A stretch of DNA of 25,657 nt from NCBI GenBank assembly GCA_964466465.1, contig CAYXNJ010000038.1, forward strand, positions 1 through 25,657, given 5' to 3'. How positions within the stretch are numbered: the stretch's first letter is position 1; the number at the start of each line of letters is the position of its first letter. The notes under the pieces are model-generated. The model did no database searches, was not told where the DNA came from, and saw only the letters and a program-made list of their open reading frames with translations. A program made the position numbers and the translations under genes. The stretch is from Sulfurospirillum sp964466465 (lineage in GTDB: Bacteria; Campylobacterota; Campylobacteria; Campylobacterales; Sulfurospirillaceae). Positions 15,320 through 22,981 of the stretch are shown here, one piece after another.

Positions 15320-16596
15320 ATCTCAAATCCTTTAAAGCCACGACACTGAAACCGTTGCACATCAACCCCTTAAAGCTCTCCCAACCAATGGGCGCAACCT
15401 TGGCATTTTTGGGCATCAAAAACTGTATGCCTTTGATGCACGGTGCGCAAGGGTGTGCTTCTTTTACCAAGGTGCTTTTTACGCGCCATTTTAACGACCC
15501 TATCGCCATTCAAACCACTGCAGTCAACGACATTACTGCTGTTATCGATGGAGGAGAGAGGGGCATCTCTGAGGCGATTGAGAACATCACTCAAAAGGTA
15601 ACGCCTGATCTTGTGGGGCTTTTTACGACAGGTATGACCGAGACCAAGGGCGATGACATCAAAGGTGCAACCTTGCTTTTAAAAGAGAAGCAAAAGATGG
15701 TGTATGTGCATACGCCTGATTTTGAGGGAGGCTTGGAGAGTGGCTGGAGCCTAAGTGTTCAAAACATCATCACTCAGCTCATAGAGCCAACCACGAAGGT
15801 GCGAAAAGACAAGGTATTGATTATTCCCAATGTTAATCTAAGCCCAATAGAAGTGGAAAAACTCAAAGAAGCACTAGAGATGATGGACTTTAATGTACTC
15901 GCACTTCCCGATTTGAGCGACTCACTCGATGGGCATTTGGGTGTGAAACAAGGAGCCCTTAGTAGCGGTGGCATTCGTGTTGCTGACATCGAAAAACTGG
16001 GCGATACGGGTTTGGTGATTAGCATCGGGCATTCGGTGAAAAAATGCGGAGAGATTTTTGGCGAAAAATTTCCTCAAAGTACGCATCTTCATTTTGATAG
16101 CCTCATAGGACTCGAAGCGAGCGATGCTTTTTATGCGCATATTTTGGGTTATCTTGGTTGTAAAAGTGTTCCAAGCTCGATTAAGCGTTGGCGTTCACGT
16201 CTCCAAGATGTGCTTTTAGATACCCATTTTACACTAGGAAAAGCAAAGATACTCATCGCCGATGAACCCGATAGCGTCTATGCAATGAGCAAAGCCTTGC
16301 AAGAGGTGGGGGCGAGCGTTGAGGCGTTTATAGCCCAGCGCAGTGAGATTCAAGAGGCTTTTACGTGCAGTGTGCGCATAGGTGACTTTGAAGATGTGGA
16401 AGCGTTACTACCTCAGATGGATATGATCATCGCTAATTTTCATGCAGAAAGGCTAGCCCATAAGCACCATAAAGCGCTGTTGATTCGTGGATTTCCAAAC
16501 TATGAGCAGGTCGGCATTGGGCTGCGTCATAACATTTTGTATGAAGGCAGTTGCAACTTTTTGTGCGAGGTCAATAATCTTTTAGGGCATCATTAA
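15304..16596 (+). CDS. nifN: NifN, FeMo-co assembly scaffold subunit
   Basis: Partner of NifE in the heterotetrameric scaffold. The 430-aa protein has the NifN N-terminal segment NPLKLSQPMGATLAFLGIKNCMPLMHGAQGCASF, with C41 and C51; C41 fits the NifN cluster ligand. It continues with TTAVNDITAVIDGGERGISEAI and GLFTTGMTETKGDDI. GGAAGGAG precedes the ATG at 15304, inside the nifE end, so the two subunits are translationally coupled. Length and order nifE-nifN are normal. A 42-base gap separates it from the homocysteine methyltransferase gene on the same strand. Confidence 0.95.
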   Translation: MGASVNLKSFKATTLKPLHINPLKLSQPMGATLAFLGIKNCMPLMHGAQGCASFTKVLFTRHFNDPIAIQTTAVNDITAVIDGGERGISEAIENITQKVTPDLVGLFTTGMTETKGDDIKGATLLLKEKQKMVYVHTPDFEGGLESGWSLSVQNIITQLIEPTTKVRKDKVLIIPNVNLSPIEVEKLKEALEMMDFNVLALPDLSDSLDGHLGVKQGALSSGGIRVADIEKLGDTGLVISIGHSVKKCGEIFGEKFPQSTHLHFDSLIGLEASDAFYAHILGYLGCKSVPSSIKRWRSRLQDVLLDTHFTLGKAKILIADEPDSVYAMSKALQEVGASVEAFIAQRSEIQEAFTCSVRIGDFEDVEALLPQMDMIIANFHAERLAHKHHKALLIRGFPNYEQVGIGLRHNILYEGSCNFLCEVNNLLGHH

Positions 16597-16638
16597 ATGA
16601 GAAATGATAGTATTTTCTAAAAAGAGGAAGAATAAGCG

Positions 16639-17574
16639 ATGAATCCTATAGAAAATATACTTTCAAACCAAAAAGTTTTTATCTTAGACGGTGCATTTGG
16701 CACGGAGCTTGAGCGTAAAGGCTATGACATCAATGATTCACTCTGGTCAGCCAAGTTTTTGATGGAAAAGCCAGAAGCGATTGCAGAGGTGCATAAAGAC
16801 TACCTCGAAGCAGGAAGTGATTGCATCACGACAGCGAGTTATCAAGCCAGCTTTGAAGGGTTTATGAAACGTGGCATGAGCGAAGAGGAAGCAAAAAAAC
16901 TGATTCAATCTGCCATCACCATTGCTAAAGATGTCCGAGACGCCTTTTGGGCGGATGAGAAAAACCGTGCTAAACGCCAAAAGCCCTTGGTTGCGGCTTC
17001 GGTGGGTCCTTATGGGGCGTATCTTGCCGATGGTTCCGAGTTTAGGGGAAACTATGGCTTAAGCCTTGAAGACTTAAAAACCTTTCATGCTAAACGCCTT
17101 ACTACATTGATTGAAACCAAACCTGATTTACTCGCATGTGAGACGATTCCTTGCCTGATTGAGGCACAAGCATTGTGTGAATTGTTAAAGGATTATCCAG
17201 ATGTTTATACGTGGGTGAGTTTTAGTGCCAAAGATGGTCAGCATATCAACAGCGGTGAAAGCATCAGAGAATGTGCGGCTTACTTAGATGCACAACCCAA
17301 TGTTGTGGCTATTGGCATTAACTGCACCGCTCCTCAATACATAGAATCTCTCATAGAAGAAATAAAAACAGTGACGAGTAAACCCATCATCGTTTACCCC
17401 AATGGAGGTGCCGTGTACAACGCCCTCACCAAAACATGGGATGGCATCTCAAAAAGTTCATCGTATGGGAAAAGTGCGTATATGTGGTATGAAAAAAGGG
17501 CACGCTTGATTGGGGGCTGTTGTCAAACAACCCCAGAAGATATCGCGCAGATTGCGAAGTGGGTAAGAGCCTAA
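16639..17574 (+). CDS. mmuM: Homocysteine S-methyltransferase
   Basis: Transfers a methyl group from S-methylmethionine or SAM to homocysteine, giving methionine. The 311-aa protein has the family start FILDGAFGTELERKGYDIND and the zinc-binding Cys: C229 (GINCTAP) and C294-C295 (GGCCQTTPEDI). It has the length of the stand-alone MmuM type with no cobalamin domain. AAGAGG lies upstream of the ATG. It follows nifN by 42 bases with no promoter or terminator visible between, so it is likely in the nifE-nifN operon. A link to SAM use by NifB is an inference. The stop codon lies in the loop of a hairpin shared with the convergent bacterioferritin gene. Confidence 0.88.
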   Translation: MNPIENILSNQKVFILDGAFGTELERKGYDINDSLWSAKFLMEKPEAIAEVHKDYLEAGSDCITTASYQASFEGFMKRGMSEEEAKKLIQSAITIAKDVRDAFWADEKNRAKRQKPLVAASVGPYGAYLADGSEFRGNYGLSLEDLKTFHAKRLTTLIETKPDLLACETIPCLIEAQALCELLKDYPDVYTWVSFSAKDGQHINSGESIRECAAYLDAQPNVVAIGINCTAPQYIESLIEEIKTVTSKPIIVYPNGGAVYNALTKTWDGISKSSSYGKSAYMWYEKRARLIGGCCQTTPEDIAQIAKWVRA

Positions 17575-17583
17575 CGCTCTTAC
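17563..17583. terminator. Hairpin between convergent mmuM and bacterioferritin genes
   Basis: GTAAGAGC and GCTCTTAC form perfect 8-base arms around CTAAC and overlap both stop codons. It could act as a two-way terminator. Neither strand has a real T-run after the stem, so confidence is limited. Confidence 0.4.
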
Positions 17584-18104
17584 ACCATTTCTCCACCTGT
17601 AGGTGCAGCTGCTGCTGCCATCGTTGCTTTTTTCTTACTGCGCTCCATAGATTGAAGTACTAAGTATTGTTCGCCAAATTTGAGCATATTTTCCATCTCA
17701 TCATCAAACTCTGCATAGTGTCCTTCTTCTTCAAGTACAAGCTCTTCAAAGAGTTTTTTAGAGACGCTATCAGCGTGGTTGCCACACTCCATTGCAAAAT
17801 TGTTATACATTACAACCGCATCGTCTTCACTTTGGCGTGCAAACTCAAGCATTTCTTTGACATCAATGATCTGTTTTACTTCCTCGGAGGCTTTCATTTC
17901 AATGGTTCCTTTTAAAAAAAGCACACGGTCTGCAAGTTTTTCAATGTGAAGCATTTCGGCAATAGCGATACGTTTAAACAAGACAGAGAGCAAATCATAC
18001 CCTTGGTCATCACAATGGAAATGAAAAAACATATATTGATGTACAGCTGATAATTCCTCAGAAATTGCACGGTTGAGTAACTCAATACTTTTATCTCGTT
18101 TCAT
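17580..18104 (-). CDS. bfr: Bacterioferritin-like ferroxidase
   Basis: Four-helix ferritin-like protein expected to oxidise and store iron. In 174 aa it keeps the ferroxidase positions: Glu in ISEELSAVHQY, E50 and H53 in AIAEMLHIEKLADR, and EEEGH near residue 128. M51 aligns with the haem-binding Met52 of E. coli bacterioferritin, favouring Bfr over plain ferritin. An Ala-rich tail (ATMAAAAAPTGGEMV) extends past the usual 158 residues. Start 18104 has AAGGAG upstream; an earlier TTG at 18119 does not. It lies on the opposite strand between nif operons with no sigma54-type site visible, so it may respond to other signals. Supplying iron for cofactor assembly is inferred. Confidence 0.85.
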   Translation of the reverse strand: MKRDKSIELLNRAISEELSAVHQYMFFHFHCDDQGYDLLSVLFKRIAIAEMLHIEKLADRVLFLKGTIEMKASEEVKQIIDVKEMLEFARQSEDDAVVMYNNFAMECGNHADSVSKKLFEELVLEEEGHYAEFDDEMENMLKFGEQYLVLQSMERSKKKATMAAAAAPTGGEMV

Positions 18105-18182
18105 AGAACGCTCCTTCAAAAAATTTCTCTAAATAGTACCATAAAATAGGCTTTTAAATGATTGCTTTTTTAATCAGTTTCT

Positions 18183-18200
18183 ACGGAACACTTCTTGTAT
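18183..18200 (+). promoter_or_regulatory. Sigma54-type promoter of the Cache-CheW gene
   Basis: ACGGAACACTTCTTGTAT: GG-N10-GT, with T in place of the usual C of the -12 GC. It is identical over 17 of 18 bases to the site before nifX. The predicted start is near 18210, with a leader of about 40 bases to the ATG at 18251. Confidence 0.68.
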
Positions 18201-18250
18201 AGGTTGAAAAAACTGCCTTCTTAAATCTGCCATGAAGGAATGTAAAATCC

Positions 18251-20755
18251 ATGCCTGAACAAAGCCATACCGAGCGTTACAATGCCTATATCCCTGAAGT
18301 TGTTGCTTACCAAAAGTCACTCGATCAACTCTCTGAACGGTGGAATTTACTCTCACTTTTGGGGCAGATGAGCAACATTGGCATGGACATCTCTGAAACC
18401 AGACAGGCCTTTAGCAATCTCTCCGAACAGCTTTTAGGGCGCCTGTGTGAAGAAACGGTGAAAAAGCTTGCAACGGAACTAGGTGCTAAGGCGCAAGTTG
18501 CCATTGACATTTTAATTCGCAATCTCTTTGAACGCACGGCTGACATTGGCTTCTTAGCGATGGATACCATCATCTGCGACTTTGCAAAGAAAAGCAAAGA
18601 GGAGCAACAAAGCGCACTTCCATCCTTGCAAAACCGTTTCCATGAGTATATTGAAAAGTACAGTGTTTACAGCGATGTGTTGTTATTTGACCTTACTGGT
18701 ACACTGATCGCTTCAACACAAGATGCTAAAATAGGCAAGAAGATAGAAAGCGCTTTTATCTATGAAGCAGTGCATACCTCCAAAGAGTATGTGGAGAGTT
18801 TTGGCATTTACCCTCTTGTGAGCGATAAAGAGAGTTTACTCTACAGTTACCGTGTGTGCGATAGTGATAACACACCGCTTGCTGTGCTGTGCCTTGTCTT
18901 TAAGTTTCAAGATGAGATGCAGGTCATCATCTCCAATCTCATCGAAAACGAGGCATGGGCGGATATTCTTTTGTTGGATGAAAACAGTCGTACCATTTAC
19001 AGCAGTGATGTATTTCACTATCCGCTTGGTGCACCTCAAAAAACGGCACTGAAAAGCTTTGGAATTGTCCCTTTTTCTGGTTCAGAGTATGTTGCCAAAA
19101 CACAATCCACCAAAGGGTATCAAGGCTTTTATGGACTTGGTTGGATGGGGCATGCACTGATGCCTTTAGCTTTTGCCTTTCATCAAAAACAAGCCCATGT
19201 ACCTTTTAGTGAAGAGCAAATTAAGATCATCAAGAACTCTTCACTTTTTTCCGAAGAGTTCACCAGCATTCCCACCAAAGCAGAAGCGATTCAAAGGCGT
19301 CTTGATATGACCATATGGAATGGCAATGTGCAAATTGCAAATCAAAAAAGTGCTGACAACTCTTTTTCAAAATCACTTCTCAACGAGATTTCTCGCACAG
19401 GTGCTCAGACTAAAAAGACCTTTGAAGAGTCCATTGGCAATCTGAATTGGACGGTGGTCGCTTCGTTTATCAATGACGCTGCATTTAATGCAAAATTGGC
19501 GATTGACATTATGGATAGAAACTTATACGAGCGTGCGAATGACTGTAGGTGGTGGGCGCTCAGTCCCGTGTTCATCAAAGCGTTTAGTGCAAAGTTTAAA
19601 GAGTGTACGAGCATTCGCAAAGAGTTTGGGCATGAAATCACCGAAGTACTAAGCGCCATCAATGCCCTTTATACGGTCTATACCAACCTTTTTTTGTTTG
19701 ACGCGCAAGGCTGTGTTATCGCGGTGAGTCAAGAAAAGTACGCCCATCTTATCGGCAAGCGCATCGGCGCGCACTACATCGCACAGACCTTAGCGCTTAA
19801 AAGCTCAAAAGAGTATGTGGTCAGTCCTTTTGAAAAAACAGAACTTTACGATGGCAAACACACCTACATCTACAGTGCGCCTATCTTTGTGGAAGGACTG
19901 AAAGAGGCGCAAGGAGGCATTGGCATCGTCTTTGATGCTGAGGTGCAATTTGAAGCGATGCTTCGAGATGTGGTGGGAGAGGATGAACGCTCCTTTGCGC
20001 TGTTTATTGAGAGTAAAACCAACAGTGTCATCGCTTCAACAAACCCACATATAGGCATTGGTGAGCGATGTGTCTTTTGTGAGTCTATGGAAAACATGGT
20101 TTTAATCAAAGATGAGTACTACATCATCGGCAAAGAAAAATCACAAGGCTACAGAGAGTATAAGTGCAGTGATGGCTACTGCAACGATGTCACAGCCATC
20201 GTTTGCATCAAAATCGCTAATCAAGAAGCGAGTGTCAAAAGTGTCTCTAAAAATGGTACAAAACAGTATCTGTACCCGCGTGTTGGAACCTCTGAAAAGA
20301 CCGTTGAGCTTTCAACATTTTGGATGAATGGCACACTCTTTGCCATCGAAAGTCAGCAAATTTACGCCGCGCTTGAAGGTCAAGATGTTACGCAGGTCAT
20401 CGGATGCGATGAAATTTATGTCGGAATGATCACGTGGAATAACAAAACCATTCCTGTAGCATCCCTCGCCAAGTACTTTCACCACGACATCGCGTATGAT
20501 AAAGAACATCATCATATCGTCGTGATCAAAGGCAGTGAAGAAAAACCTTTTGGCTTGGTCATCGACATGGTCCAAGACAGTCCCGAAGTGCCTTTGCGCT
20601 GTGTGGATGAGACCAGCCAAGCAATGATGGGGCATCATACATTGACCAAAGCTATTGTCAAGTCTGATGTGGGGCAAGAGAAAGCGGAGATGCTCTCCAT
20701 TCTTGATCCATTAAAGATAGAACGCTACTTAATGATGGAGAAAAACGCGCGTTAA
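18251..20755 (+). CDS. Soluble double-Cache protein with C-terminal CheW domain
   Basis: An 834-aa protein with no membrane segment or signal peptide. Two related sensor modules lie at about 80-310 and 415-655. Each starts AIDI-x2-RNL-x-ER (83-94; 418-428), continues with YSVYSDVLLFDLTGTLIAS or YTVYTNLFLFDAQGCVIAV, and has a SKEYV segment, as in Cache/PAS-like ligand folds. Module two carries C607-x2-C610, C639-x4-C644 and C652, absent from module one. Residues about 685-826 are CheW-like (FWMNGTLFAIESQQIYAAL, PFGLVIDMVQDSPEV), the coupler that binds CheA and chemoreceptors. There is no HAMP or methylated signalling domain. GAAGGA precedes the ATG. It has its own sigma54-type promoter between nif operons. 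A nitrogen-status input to chemotaxis is inferred; domain limits are approximate. Confidence 0.8.
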   Translation: MPEQSHTERYNAYIPEVVAYQKSLDQLSERWNLLSLLGQMSNIGMDISETRQAFSNLSEQLLGRLCEETVKKLATELGAKAQVAIDILIRNLFERTADIGFLAMDTIICDFAKKSKEEQQSALPSLQNRFHEYIEKYSVYSDVLLFDLTGTLIASTQDAKIGKKIESAFIYEAVHTSKEYVESFGIYPLVSDKESLLYSYRVCDSDNTPLAVLCLVFKFQDEMQVIISNLIENEAWADILLLDENSRTIYSSDVFHYPLGAPQKTALKSFGIVPFSGSEYVAKTQSTKGYQGFYGLGWMGHALMPLAFAFHQKQAHVPFSEEQIKIIKNSSLFSEEFTSIPTKAEAIQRRLDMTIWNGNVQIANQKSADNSFSKSLLNEISRTGAQTKKTFEESIGNLNWTVVASFINDAAFNAKLAIDIMDRNLYERANDCRWWALSPVFIKAFSAKFKECTSIRKEFGHEITEVLSAINALYTVYTNLFLFDAQGCVIAVSQEKYAHLIGKRIGAHYIAQTLALKSSKEYVVSPFEKTELYDGKHTYIYSAPIFVEGLKEAQGGIGIVFDAEVQFEAMLRDVVGEDERSFALFIESKTNSVIASTNPHIGIGERCVFCESMENMVLIKDEYYIIGKEKSQGYREYKCSDGYCNDVTAIVCIKIANQEASVKSVSKNGTKQYLYPRVGTSEKTVELSTFWMNGTLFAIESQQIYAALEGQDVTQVIGCDEIYVGMITWNNKTIPVASLAKYFHHDIAYDKEHHHIVVIKGSEEKPFGLVIDMVQDSPEVPLRCVDETSQAMMGHHTLTKAIVKSDVGQEKAEMLSILDPLKIERYLMMEKNAR

Positions 20756-20770
20756 GCGCCTCCTTACTCA

Positions 20771-20788
20771 ACGGAACACTTCTTGTAA
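20771..20788 (+). promoter_or_regulatory. Sigma54-type promoter of the nifX operon
   Basis: ACGGAACACTTCTTGTAA with GG-N10-GT, nearly identical to the site at 18183. Predicted start near 20798, then AGGAGG and the nifX ATG at 20825. It should drive nifX through nifZ. Confidence 0.7.
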
Positions 20789-20824
20789 ATGTATGAATAA
20801 CGTTTAGCATAGGAGGATACAACG

Positions 20825-21181
20825 ATGGTCAAGGTAGCGTTTTTTACAAACGATCTTAAAAACATTGATGCCCATTTTGGCTCAGGAGAACAGTTCGCTG
20901 TCTATGATGTGGGTGCGACGGGATTTAATCTTCTTGATGTCATTCAAACAGGCGAAGAGCGCACTGAGGGCAGGGTAGAGATGTTGCAACATGAGAATGT
21001 TGACATTGTCTATTGTGTCGAAATTGGACCTGCAGCTGCGGCAAAAGTAGTGAACAGTAAGATCTTTCCTATCAAATACAAAGAGGTTGTAAGCATCGAA
21101 AATGAGCTTAACAAACTTCAAAGCATGATTGCAACCAATCCTCCTCCGTTCATCAAAAAAATCTTAGAAGCCAGAGGATAG
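20825..21181 (+). CDS. nifX: NifX, FeMo-co precursor carrier
   Basis: Small cytosolic protein that holds NifB-co or the VK-cluster between NifB and NifEN. The 118-aa sequence has VKVAFFTNDLKNIDAHFGSGEQFAVYDV and the NifX hallmark IGPAAAAKVVNSKIFPIK, then PPPFIKKIL near the end. It is the first gene after the sigma54-type site at 20771, with a strong AGGAGG ribosome site. The DUF269 gene follows by 4 bases, the pairing usual in nif clusters. It is a closer NifX match than the related protein at 12989-13363. Confidence 0.93.
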   Translation: MVKVAFFTNDLKNIDAHFGSGEQFAVYDVGATGFNLLDVIQTGEERTEGRVEMLQHENVDIVYCVEIGPAAAAKVVNSKIFPIKYKEVVSIENELNKLQSMIATNPPPFIKKILEARG

Positions 21182-21185
21182 AGTG

Positions 21186-21617
21186 ATGAACGAACTTGAA
21201 AAATTATTCATTGAGACATTGATTTCTCAGATACGAGCGCTTGATCAGTTTGGAACGTGGGCAAAAAAAAGCGATGAAGAAATTTTGAGAGAGAAGTATG
21301 TTAAGAGCAAAGAACAGCTCAAAAACATTCCTATTATCGCCGACATCGATGAGATGCAAATTAAAGATATTCGCCTCATTTTCCAATCCATCGCTTTAGC
21401 GTTTGAACTTAAAACAAGCGTAATGTGCTCTGTGGTAATGGAGATGAGCCATGAAGGATTTGGGCGCGCTGTGGTGTTGGCGGACAAAATTGTTATCACG
21501 AACAAATTTTTCAAAGATGCCCATCGTTACAGCTTTCGCACCTATGATGATCTCATCAAAGAGGGTGGCAAAATGCTAATGGATGCACTAAAAATTTACG
21601 AGACATATCAAAAGTAA
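21186..21617 (+). CDS. NifX-associated nitrogen-fixation protein (DUF269)
   Basis: A 143-aa member of the DUF269 family, found almost always next to nifX; the molecular role is unknown. Visible landmarks are FIETLISQIRALDQFGTWAKKSDEE, SHEGFGRAVVLADKIVITNK, and HRYSFRTYDDLIKEGGKMLMDAL, which align with the family core. The ATG at 21186 is preferred over the in-frame GTG at 21183 because of its spacing from AGAGGA. It lies 4 bases after nifX and 11 before the flavodoxin gene, in one operon. Confidence 0.9.
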   Translation: MNELEKLFIETLISQIRALDQFGTWAKKSDEEILREKYVKSKEQLKNIPIIADIDEMQIKDIRLIFQSIALAFELKTSVMCSVVMEMSHEGFGRAVVLADKIVITNKFFKDAHRYSFRTYDDLIKEGGKMLMDALKIYETYQK

Positions 21618-21628
21618 GGGGTAAGACT

Positions 21629-22147
21629 ATGGCAAAAGTAGGTGTTTTTTATGCAAGTGCGGGCGGCAATACCACACAAATTGCAGAAGCGCTTAAAGAA
21701 GCATACGAGCTTGAAGATGAAGACTGTATTTTGATGGAAGATGACTTTGACAGCATCGAACAGTTTGAAGATTACGATGTGCTTTTCTTTGGAAGTTCCA
21801 CATGGGGGCAAGGCGATGTGCATTTTAGCTGGGTCGATGCGCTTTTGGAAGTGAACTCTGAGAAAATGAGCTTTGATGGTAAAACTATGGCGTTTTTTGG
21901 GGCTGGCGATAGCAAAACACATGGGGAACATTTCTGTTCAGCTCTTGGTAAATTTTATCAACAGTTTTCCAAAGCAGGCGCAAATGTCATCGGTTTTGTC
22001 GATAAAGAAGACTACAACTATGAGGCTTCTTTAGCCGAAGTGGGTGATAAACTTTGTGGTTTAGCTATCGATAACATCAACGAGAAAGAAAAAACAAGTG
22101 AGCGCATTGAAAACTGGATAGAGCAGTTACAAAGCGAACTTGCCTAA
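21629..22147 (+). CDS. nifF: Flavodoxin, NifF type
   Basis: FMN electron carrier to the nitrogenase Fe protein. The 172-aa long-chain flavodoxin has the phosphate loop as ASAGGNTTQIAEAL, where most have a GSTxGNT form. The flavin-stacking loops are GSSTWGQGDVHFSW and FGAGDSKTHGEHFCSALG. It follows nifX and the DUF269 gene in the same operon under the sigma54-type promoter at 20771, which makes a nitrogenase role likely. A general flavodoxin is the alternative. Confidence 0.87.
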   Translation: MAKVGVFYASAGGNTTQIAEALKEAYELEDEDCILMEDDFDSIEQFEDYDVLFFGSSTWGQGDVHFSWVDALLEVNSEKMSFDGKTMAFFGAGDSKTHGEHFCSALGKFYQQFSKAGANVIGFVDKEDYNYEASLAEVGDKLCGLAIDNINEKEKTSERIENWIEQLQSELA

Positions 22148-22167
22148 ATCAACGTAAGGATAGACAC

Positions 22168-22500
22168 ATGAAAACGCTGAATGATTTTTATCGACTCAAA
22201 GATGCCGAAGATTACTTTTATTTTTTTAATATTGACTTCGATGAGCATATTGTCGCAGTCAAGCGTTTTCATATGATGAAAGAGTATGGTGCTCTGGTTA
22301 AAAAGGGTTTTGAAAATTACAATGGTGATGAAAAGTACCTAATGGATTTTCTAAAATTTGCGCTTATTCGTGTCTATATGGATTATAAAAATGGGCATGC
22401 ACCTAGTGCTGCAGAAGTGTGGGGCATGCTCGAAGATGGAAAAGCCAAAGGATGCTTAGCGTGTGCCATGTCATCACAAGGAGGAAACTGTGCTTGCTAG
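22168..22500 (+). CDS. nifW: NifW, nitrogenase-stabilising protein, with Cys-rich tail
   Basis: NifW associates with the MoFe protein during maturation and protects it from oxygen. The 110-aa protein keeps the family core: LNDFYRLKDAEDYFYFFNIDFDEHIVAVKRFHMMKEYGALV, and FLKFALIRVYMDYKNGHAPSAAEVWGML. It is followed by an unusual tail, KGCLACAMSSQGGNCAC, with C96-x2-C99 and C108-x-C110. That tail could bind a metal or form disulphides; this is inference. nifZ starts inside its last 11 bases, and it lies 20 bases after nifF. Confidence 0.88.
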   Translation: MKTLNDFYRLKDAEDYFYFFNIDFDEHIVAVKRFHMMKEYGALVKKGFENYNGDEKYLMDFLKFALIRVYMDYKNGHAPSAAEVWGMLEDGKAKGCLACAMSSQGGNCAC

Positions 22501-22855
22501 TGAAGAAGTAGTGTTGCATAACACGGTAATGGCAAATCTTTCAGGCAAAGATGAAGAAAAAGCCAAGTTTTTTCTTGGTCAAAAAGTAAAACTTTTGGAA
22601 GATGTTAAAAACGATGGAACGTATCCATACCTTAAAATCGGTGAGGTGATGATTAAAAAAGGCTCAGTGGGCTACATCCGAACCATTGGTGAGTTTTTGC
22701 AGGTTATTCGTGTGTATGAAGTTCATTTTTTAGATGCAGAAGCGGTTGTTGAAGTCATTGGGTGTAGAGAGCATGAGCTTGAAGCACTTGAGCCTTACCG
22801 TGATCTTGAAGCCGAAGAAGCAGAATGGATGATGAATCACTCTAAAAACAGGTGA
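22490..22855 (+). CDS. nifZ: NifZ, P-cluster maturation protein
   Basis: NifZ helps form the second P-cluster of the MoFe protein. The 121-aa protein has the family core GQKVKLLEDVKNDGTYPYLKIGEVMIKKGSVGYIRTIGEFLQVIRVYEVHFL, then VVEVIGCREHELE. The start is chosen as GTG at 22490, because AAGGAGG ends 5-6 bases upstream; the ATG at 22463 lacks a ribosome site and lies well inside nifW. The 11-base overlap suggests coupled translation. It is the last gene of the nifX operon; a hairpin region follows. Confidence 0.9.
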   Translation: MLASEEVVLHNTVMANLSGKDEEKAKFFLGQKVKLLEDVKNDGTYPYLKIGEVMIKKGSVGYIRTIGEFLQVIRVYEVHFLDAEAVVEVIGCREHELEALEPYRDLEAEEAEWMMNHSKNR

Positions 22856-22864
22856 CCAGTTTTC

Positions 22865-22915
22865 TGCCTCGAAAGAGGCAAGCTTCAGTGTCCTAGTGGC
22901 TAAGCTAAGAAGCTT
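22865..22915 (+). terminator. Two hairpins after nifZ
   Basis: A tight hairpin TGCCTC-GAAA-GAGGCA (22865-22880) is followed by AAGCTTC (22880-22886) pairing with GAAGCTT (22909-22915) and then TGTTT. The region probably ends the nifX-nifZ transcript. The T-run is short, so readthrough or a regulatory leader for the ferredoxin pair is possible. Confidence 0.4.
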
Positions 22916-22981
22916 TGTTTAATAGCCGTTATAAAAATAAAAAAGTAAGTAATAAATAAAAAATCTTGAAGGAGGAAAGTT

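Noticed and set aside
14946..15335. A 129-residue open frame on the plus strand over the nifE end and nifN start
   Set aside because: It is a frame-shifted reading of nifE codons, rich in Cys, Trp and Ser in a way typical of out-of-frame translation.
21915..21945. GGGGAACATTTCTGTTCAGC inside nifF, similar to the sigma54-type -24 element
   Set aside because: Ten bases after GG the sequence is TT rather than GC or GT, and it lies within coding sequence with no gene start nearby.
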